Source: Paenibacillus tarimensis
Lineage (GTDB): Bacteria > Bacillota > Bacilli > Paenibacillales > Paenibacillaceae
DNA: 64,000 nucleotides
Direction of reading: 5' to 3'
Assembly (NCBI RefSeq): GCF_021532315.1
Contig: NZ_JAKGAO010000007.1
Coordinates: 1-64,000 of the forward strand
The notes beneath the pieces are model-generated. The model had not been told where the DNA came from, did no database searches, and worked only from the letters and a program-made list of their open reading frames with translations. This document shows, piece after piece, positions 59,619 through 64,000 of the stretch; position 1 is the stretch's first letter; every line of letters begins with the position of its first letter. Position numbers and translations under genes: made by a program.

Positions 59619-60464
59619 CTAACCCCGCCTATACGTGCGAGGCGAAACCTTGGTGAGCTTCTTGAACATTTTGCCAAAGTGGGAAAAGTTATTATAGCCG
59701 ACGGCTGCCGATACGTCGAGGATGCTCATGTCCGTGTCCTTCAGCAGCTGCTCGGCTTCTTTGATGCGCGTTATATTCAGATACTCGTTCAGCGTCAGGC
59801 CGATCGCCTGCTTGAACATTCGGCTCAGATAATAGGGGCTGATGTGAAAATGGCCGGCAAGCTCCGTTAGCGTCAGCGGTTCCGTATAATGGCTGTTGAT
59901 GAACTGGGCGATCTCCGTCATCTTACGGTACAGTGGCGTATCAAGCGGCGGTGCCGCCTCCTCCTGCTCGTCATGCCGCGCGGCAAGCAGCAGCAGATCG
60001 ACGACCGCATGCCGGATTGCGGTTTCCTGGCCTGGGGCGCGGGTCCGCAGCTCCTGCATGATCCGCTCGTTCACGGCATCCAGCTGCAGCCGGGCCTTGG
60101 CGGGCAGGCGGCAGACCGGATTTTCCCGCTTGAAGACGCCGAGCAGGTAATCTGCCTCATTCTTATAATGCTGGCGCAGGAACGCTTCATAGAAGTAGAT
60201 GACGATCCGCTGATGTGACGGCGGCCCGGCGTCCGAGGTCTGATGGACCGCTTGCTTGTCCACGAGCACGATATCCCCCGGCTGAATGTGGTAGGACCGG
60301 TCTCGGATGAAATACCGCCGCTCTCCCGACAGCAGTACATACATCTCGTAGAAATTATGATAATGATCGGTCGCCATCCGGAAAGGTCCGGTTCGTTCAA
60401 TATACTCCAGCGAGAATAATGATCCCGGCGGATCAAACTGCAGCCATTCATTCCGTTCACCCAT
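59619..60464 (-). CDS. AraC family transcriptional regulator
   Basis: A 281-aa regulator with N-terminal cupin (DHYHNFYEMYVLLSG, GDIVLVDKQAVHQ) and C-terminal double helix-turn-helix (about 185-280: LTELAGHFHISPYYLSRMFK, YNNFSHFGKMFKK). It is a paralogue of the AraC protein at 22582-23466. The ATG at 60464 is chosen over 60527 because AAGGAGG precedes it by 8 bases. Divergent from the oxidoreductase at 60606, with three ATTATTGCGG-like boxes between, its probable operators. Confidence 0.92.
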   Translation of the reverse strand: MGERNEWLQFDPPGSLFSLEYIERTGPFRMATDHYHNFYEMYVLLSGERRYFIRDRSYHIQPGDIVLVDKQAVHQTSDAGPPSHQRIVIYFYEAFLRQHYKNEADYLLGVFKRENPVCRLPAKARLQLDAVNERIMQELRTRAPGQETAIRHAVVDLLLLAARHDEQEEAAPPLDTPLYRKMTEIAQFINSHYTEPLTLTELAGHFHISPYYLSRMFKQAIGLTLNEYLNITRIKEAEQLLKDTDMSILDVSAAVGYNNFSHFGKMFKKLTKVSPRTYRRG

Positions 60465-60496
60465 GGGAGCGGCCTCCTTATGCCCATCTTTATCGC

Positions 60497-60558
60497 AAAT
60501 TATGCGGGGTTTGGTGTAAGAAGTCAATTATTGCGGCGTAATGGCTCCATTTTTGCGG
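60497..60558. promoter_or_regulatory. Three ATTATTGCGG-like boxes, possible AraC operators
   Basis: AATTATGCGG near 60498-60507, AATTATTGCGG at 60526-60536 and ATTTTTGCGG at 60549-60558 lie in the same orientation, 29 and 22 bases apart. The divergent AraC and oxidoreductase genes flank them. Direct repeats with about two helical turns between are usual for AraC-family activators. Confidence 0.45.
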
Positions 60559-60605
60559 TAATCTGAGGGTACATGGTTCACAAGACTTGGAGGGGGACAA
60601 CGACA

Positions 60606-61901
60606 ATGAGCAGGAAAAAACGGTATGTACTGGTCGGCTCCGGCGGACGGGCGGAATTCTTCTATGCGGCGATTGCCAAGGATTATAACGAGACATCCGA
60701 GCTGACGGCATTTTGCGATATTAACAAGACGCGGATGGACTACGCGAATAAACGGCTTGCCGAGCAGCATGGCTACCATGCGGTCAACACCTATAAGCCG
60801 CACCAGTTCGATGAGATGATTGAGAAGGAGAAGCCGGACGCGGTGATCGTGACCAGCGTGGACCGTACGCATCATACGTATATTATCCGCGCGATGGAGC
60901 TGGGCTGCGATGTGATCACTGAGAAGCCAATGACGGTCGACGAGAAGAAGTGCCAGGAAATACTGGATGCCGTGGAACGCACGGGGCGGAATGTCCGGGT
61001 TACGTTCAACTACCGGTATGCGCCGCATCACACCAAAGCGAGAGAGCTGATCATGGATGGCGTCATCGGGCAGGTGACTTCGGTTCACTTCGAGTGGCTG
61101 CTCAACACCCAGCACGGCGCGGACTACTTCCGCAGATGGCACCGCGACAAGCGCAACAGCGGCGGACTGCTGGTGCATAAGTCGACGCATCATTTTGACC
61201 TGGTGAATTTCTGGATTGGATCGCAGCCGGAGACGGTCTTTGCGTTCGGAGACCTGCTGTTTTACGGACGGGAAAATGCTGAGCAGCGCGGCGTGACGGA
61301 GTTTTACGACCGGGCGACATGGCATCCGAATGCGAAGGGGGACCCGTTCGCGCTGCATCTGGATGAGAACGAGCATCTGAAGGCGATGTACCTCGATGCC
61401 GAGCATGAGGACGGCTACCGCCGCGATCAGAGCGTGTTCGGCGACGGCATCAATATTGAGGATACGATGGGCGTTATAGTGCGTTACAAGAACAACGCGA
61501 TTCTGACCTATTCCCTGAATGCGTATATGCCTTGGGAGGGTTATCAGATTGCATTTAACGGCACGAAGGGCCGCATTGAGATGAAGATTGTGGAGAAGTC
61601 CTATGTTAATTCGGGCGGTGACAAGGCGCTGGAAGGCGCATTGCAGAACAAGTCGATCCATGTGTTCCCGATGTTCGGCGCTCCCTATGAGGTTGAAGTG
61701 GAGGAGGGCATCGGCGGTCACGGCGGCGGCGACCCGGTGCTGCTGAACGATATTTTCGGCGTTCCGGTGGAGGACAAATTCAACCGCGCGGCCGACCACA
61801 CGGACGGAGCACGCTCGATCCTGACAGGCATTGCGGCGAACAAGGCCATCCGCACAGGCCAGCCAGTACAGGTGGCAGATTTGGTGAAGTTCCACGGGTA
61901 A
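60606..61901 (+). CDS. Gfo/Idh/MocA family oxidoreductase
   Basis: A 431-aa NAD(P)-dependent oxidoreductase, longer than the 350-aa norm and typical of the sugar-acid or glycan-related subgroup. The Rossmann motif reads VLVGSGGRAEFF, the lysine is in ITEKPMT, and the GGLLVHKSTHHFDLVNFW segment supplies the catalytic histidines. Near the C-terminus the GGHGGGDPVLLNDIFG loop is a subgroup hallmark. The ATG at 60606 is preferred to 60573; GGAGGGGG precedes it. It is divergent from the AraC gene and followed by a terminator, hence monocistronic. Confidence 0.93.
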   Translation: MSRKKRYVLVGSGGRAEFFYAAIAKDYNETSELTAFCDINKTRMDYANKRLAEQHGYHAVNTYKPHQFDEMIEKEKPDAVIVTSVDRTHHTYIIRAMELGCDVITEKPMTVDEKKCQEILDAVERTGRNVRVTFNYRYAPHHTKARELIMDGVIGQVTSVHFEWLLNTQHGADYFRRWHRDKRNSGGLLVHKSTHHFDLVNFWIGSQPETVFAFGDLLFYGRENAEQRGVTEFYDRATWHPNAKGDPFALHLDENEHLKAMYLDAEHEDGYRRDQSVFGDGINIEDTMGVIVRYKNNAILTYSLNAYMPWEGYQIAFNGTKGRIEMKIVEKSYVNSGGDKALEGALQNKSIHVFPMFGAPYEVEVEEGIGGHGGGDPVLLNDIFGVPVEDKFNRAADHTDGARSILTGIAANKAIRTGQPVQVADLVKFHG

Positions 61902-61942
61902 GGCAAGCAAGGCTGACTGCTGAAACATTATTTAAAATGATG

Positions 61943-61991
61943 AGGCTGTTCCGCGCCATCGTTGATGGCGCTTGGAACAGCCTTGTTTTTT
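61943..61991 (+). terminator. Strong terminator
   Basis: An 18-bp stem (AGGCTGTTCC...GCCATC with GATGGCGC...GGAACAGCCT) around GTTG is followed by TGTTTTTT, after the oxidoreductase gene. Confidence 0.85.
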
Positions 61992-62021
61992 AAGTGTGGT
62001 CTGCAGTGCTGCGTCAGCTAG

Positions 62022-62201
62022 CTAAACCTGCCAGCCGTCAATCATATTCTGCGCCATCCCCATATCGGATCCCTTGCCGGTAATGAGGGCAACTGCGGCT
62101 ACCTGGATCGGGTAAGCGGGCCACCGCTCAGCGATATGCTCGGCCATCCACGAGCAGCAGCGGTCGGAAGATATAAATTTATTAAAGCTTCTAACGTTTA
62201 C
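62022..62201 (-). pseudogene. Unidentified C-terminal coding remnant
   Basis: The minus-strand frame reads SWMAEHIAERWPAYPIQV, then AAVALITGKGSDMGMAQN and MIDGWQV before a TAG. The composition is clearly protein-like, but the frame opens directly after a stop and has no start with a ribosome binding site. It looks like the C-terminal end of a deleted gene; the family is not recognised. Confidence 0.4.
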
Positions 62202-62233
62202 CTATTGTGTGTGTCATAAGGTCATCATCGTTC

Positions 62234-62338
62234 TCAATCGTAATTCTTCATCTGATTCATCCCTTTATGACGCTGGACCCACTGATCCTTAGCCTGTTCC
62301 AATAATAGCGGAGCCCCGGGTATTCTGCACATACTAGC
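62234..62338 (-). pseudogene. Second C-terminal coding remnant
   Basis: The minus-strand frame reads RIPGAPLLLEQAKDQWVQ, then RHKGMNQMKNYD and TGA. It is out of phase with the remnant at 62022 and also lacks a start. It may be an end of another lost gene; the source is not recognised. Confidence 0.3.
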
Positions 62339-62364
62339 TTAAAGTCAGGGAATGTTTACCCATA

Positions 62365-62408
62365 ATGAACCCAGCCCGGACCATTGTGGTCTGGGTCTCT
62401 TCTTTTGC
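62365..62408. terminator. Hairpin in the remnant region
   Basis: ACCCAG...GGACCA pairs with TGGTCTGGGT, and TCTCTTCTTTT follows on the plus strand. It may be left from a lost gene. Confidence 0.4.
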
Positions 62409-62535
62409 CGCCCTTCATAGGGTCTACCAGAGCTGCTCCTTCTTCATATCCCCGTATATCATGTCCGCAGTATGATGTCCAGCTGGGGTGATTTTGCTAC
62501 AATAGGAGAGAAGCACCAGGAGGGAGGAAGCTGTA

Positions 62536-64000
62536 TTGCCTCGTTTGAAAACGCTTTATCAGCAGCTTCGCATCAAATTCAAGCTGTTTGTGCTGATCTC
62601 GGCTGTGATGCTGACGGTCGGCGTCCTAATTGTATTGATTCAGCAGTATGCATTCGAAATCTATGATGAGGAAATTTACGAGCAGTCGGCGAAAGCTCTT
62701 AACCTGACCTCTGTCGGCATCGAAAATGAACTGAGGAAGATGGAGCAGCTTTCCTTCCGGATTGCCACAGATGAATCCATACAGAGCAACCTGACGAAGA
62801 TCCGCAATGGCGGCTCGCAGTACGACAATTTCCTGGTATCTGCCCAAATCAGGGAGCGAATGATTGACCTGGGCGTGCTTGACCAGTATGTTCTCTCCTA
62901 CCAGATCACAGATGCCTTTAATGGAGAATACTCCTCGGGCGTTAACCGGGTCACAACAACCGGCAAGCAGCTGCGGAGAATTAAGCGTGAGACGGCAAAC
63001 AACGATGGCGGTAATACCTGGATACTGCCAAATGAGGATGACAGTGCGCTGGGGGCAGCCCGGTTGATCCGTTCCTTCGACCAGCTCAGCCTGGAGCAGC
63101 TTGGCACGATCATGATACGAATTGATATGGAACGGCTGATCCGTAACTTCTCTCTCGGGCTGAACCGTCAGGCTGACTTCATTATCCTGAACGGTGACAG
63201 AGCTGTCTATCCGCTTGATCCCCCGGAGACTGTCGCAGGGCTCAGCGCCTTGGGTGCCGGGGAACAAGGCTTTCGAATAATCGACCGGGACGGCAAACGG
63301 TATTTCATGACGTATGTCCCTTCCGAATACACGAGCTGGACTTATCTGACGATGATCCCGTACGACGATATCTTCGACCGGATTGCCACCGTCAAGCAGC
63401 TTTCTATAGTACTGTTCGGCGCATTGTTTCTTGCTGCGGTTATCTTCTCATTCCGCTTCTCCAAGGGGATTACCGACCCAATTGAACGACTGAATGCGAA
63501 GATGAAGCGGGTGCAGATGGGCAATTTCACCTATACGGAGGATCCCGATGACAAGCTGATGCCTATGGATGAAGCGGGCCAGCTGCACCGAAATTTTCGC
63601 ATTATGCTGCAGCGGATTGACGAACTGATCAAGGAGAATTATGTCAAGCAGCTGTCGATCAAGGAATCCGAGTTCAAGATGCTGCAGGCGCAGATTAACC
63701 CGCATTTTCTATATAACACACTGGAGACGATCAACTGGACGGCCAAGATGGGCGGACAGAAGCAGATATCCGTGATGGTCGAGTCGCTCGGCTACCTGCT
63801 GCGCAGCTCTATCGGCCTGAAGGAGCCGCTAATTCCTCTGGAGCAGGAGCTGGATATTGTCAGCCATTATATTAATATTCAGAAAATCCGCTTCGAAGAG
63901 CGGCTGGCATTCGAGCTGGATATTCCCGGTCACCTAAAGCCATACAGCATCCCCAAGCTCTCGCTGCAGCCGCTTGTCGAGAATGCGGTGAACTACGGAC
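62536..64000 (+). CDS. YesM-type sensor histidine kinase, partial
   Basis: A gene cut by the window end, 488 codons visible. TTG 62536 follows GGAGGGAGGAAG. The protein has a first transmembrane helix (residues about 15-36, LFVLISAVMLTVGVLIVLI), an extracytoplasmic sensor of about 240 residues, a second helix near 290 (IVLFGALFLAAVIFSF), a HAMP region, and the His_kinase signature QINPHFLYNTLE with the phosphorylated His. The N box starts with LVENAVNYG at the very end. Such kinases pair with a YesN response regulator and control sugar uptake; a partner gene should lie just after the window. Confidence 0.92.
   Translation, partial: MPRLKTLYQQLRIKFKLFVLISAVMLTVGVLIVLIQQYAFEIYDEEIYEQSAKALNLTSVGIENELRKMEQLSFRIATDESIQSNLTKIRNGGSQYDNFLVSAQIRERMIDLGVLDQYVLSYQITDAFNGEYSSGVNRVTTTGKQLRRIKRETANNDGGNTWILPNEDDSALGAARLIRSFDQLSLEQLGTIMIRIDMERLIRNFSLGLNRQADFIILNGDRAVYPLDPPETVAGLSALGAGEQGFRIIDRDGKRYFMTYVPSEYTSWTYLTMIPYDDIFDRIATVKQLSIVLFGALFLAAVIFSFRFSKGITDPIERLNAKMKRVQMGNFTYTEDPDDKLMPMDEAGQLHRNFRIMLQRIDELIKENYVKQLSIKESEFKMLQAQINPHFLYNTLETINWTAKMGGQKQISVMVESLGYLLRSSIGLKEPLIPLEQELDIVSHYINIQKIRFEERLAFELDIPGHLKPYSIPKLSLQPLVENAVNYG

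Noticed and set aside
60528-61928. Minus-strand 466-codon frame inside the oxidoreductase gene
   Set aside because: Antisense shadow of a well-conserved Gfo/Idh/MocA gene.

Overview
The window looks like a chromosomal segment of a Paenibacillus-type Gram-positive bacterium. The evidence is two very large secreted proteins ending in three S-layer-homology (SLH) domains, strong AGGAGG-type ribosome binding sites, GTG/TTG starts, many AraC regulators divergent from sugar-catabolic genes, a YesM-type sensor kinase, AzlCD, UxaC and several Gfo/Idh/MocA oxidoreductases. No rRNA, tRNA, CRISPR array or intact transposase was seen.

Layout. 0-2.8 kb: a small protein, an alpha/beta hydrolase, a patatin-like lipase and a GntR regulator. 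3.6-8.1 kb: an SLH-anchored protein carrying both an M28 and an M14 metallopeptidase domain. 8.2-13.8 kb: a Calx-beta secreted protein, two DUF457-type membrane hydrolases, and a nitrilase plus two GNAT acetyltransferases. 14.1-18.7 kb: an SLH-anchored GH53 galactanase. 18.7-31.8 kb: a nitroreductase, a membrane protein, a FabF paralogue divergent from a MmyB-like regulator, AraC/uxaC, a cell-wall 5'-nucleotidase, a DHFR-like reductase divergent from a WYL-type regulator, a DUF1540 protein, a ClpX-type zinc finger protein, DinB and AraC. 32-35 kb: two oxidoreductases and a sugar-phosphate isomerase (inositol or sugar catabolism). 35.7-40.4 kb: a nuclease-fold/winged-helix protein that ends inside an intergenic repeat, EcsC, a tubby-like protein, a 41-residue membrane protein not previously delimited by long ORFs, a MerR-methyltransferase fusion and a second methyltransferase.

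40.4-46.1 kb is accessory in character: orphan exported proteins, an Rhs remnant with an in-frame stop, an N-terminally deleted GH25 lysozyme, an inverted-repeat element, and a three-gene cassette of unknown function ending in a small holin-like membrane protein.

46.1-54.2 kb is the most interesting part: ten tightly packed genes in one direction (B3/4 tRNA-editing-like domain, AzlC, AzlD, flavin reductase, cupin, TrpE-like, TrpG-like, AroQ-like, UbiD-like, TrpB). It is not a tryptophan operon because trpD, trpC, trpF and trpA are absent. I infer a pathway that turns chorismate into an unusual aromatic amino acid or amine, with AzlCD export and tRNA proofreading as possible self-protection. 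A MocR regulator follows.

54.3-64 kb: the MocR gene, small membrane proteins (one decayed), two tandem solute-binding lipoproteins without permeases, an AraC regulator divergent from a Gfo/Idh/MocA oxidoreductase, a stretch of coding remnants, and the 5' part of a YesM-type histidine kinase cut by the window end.
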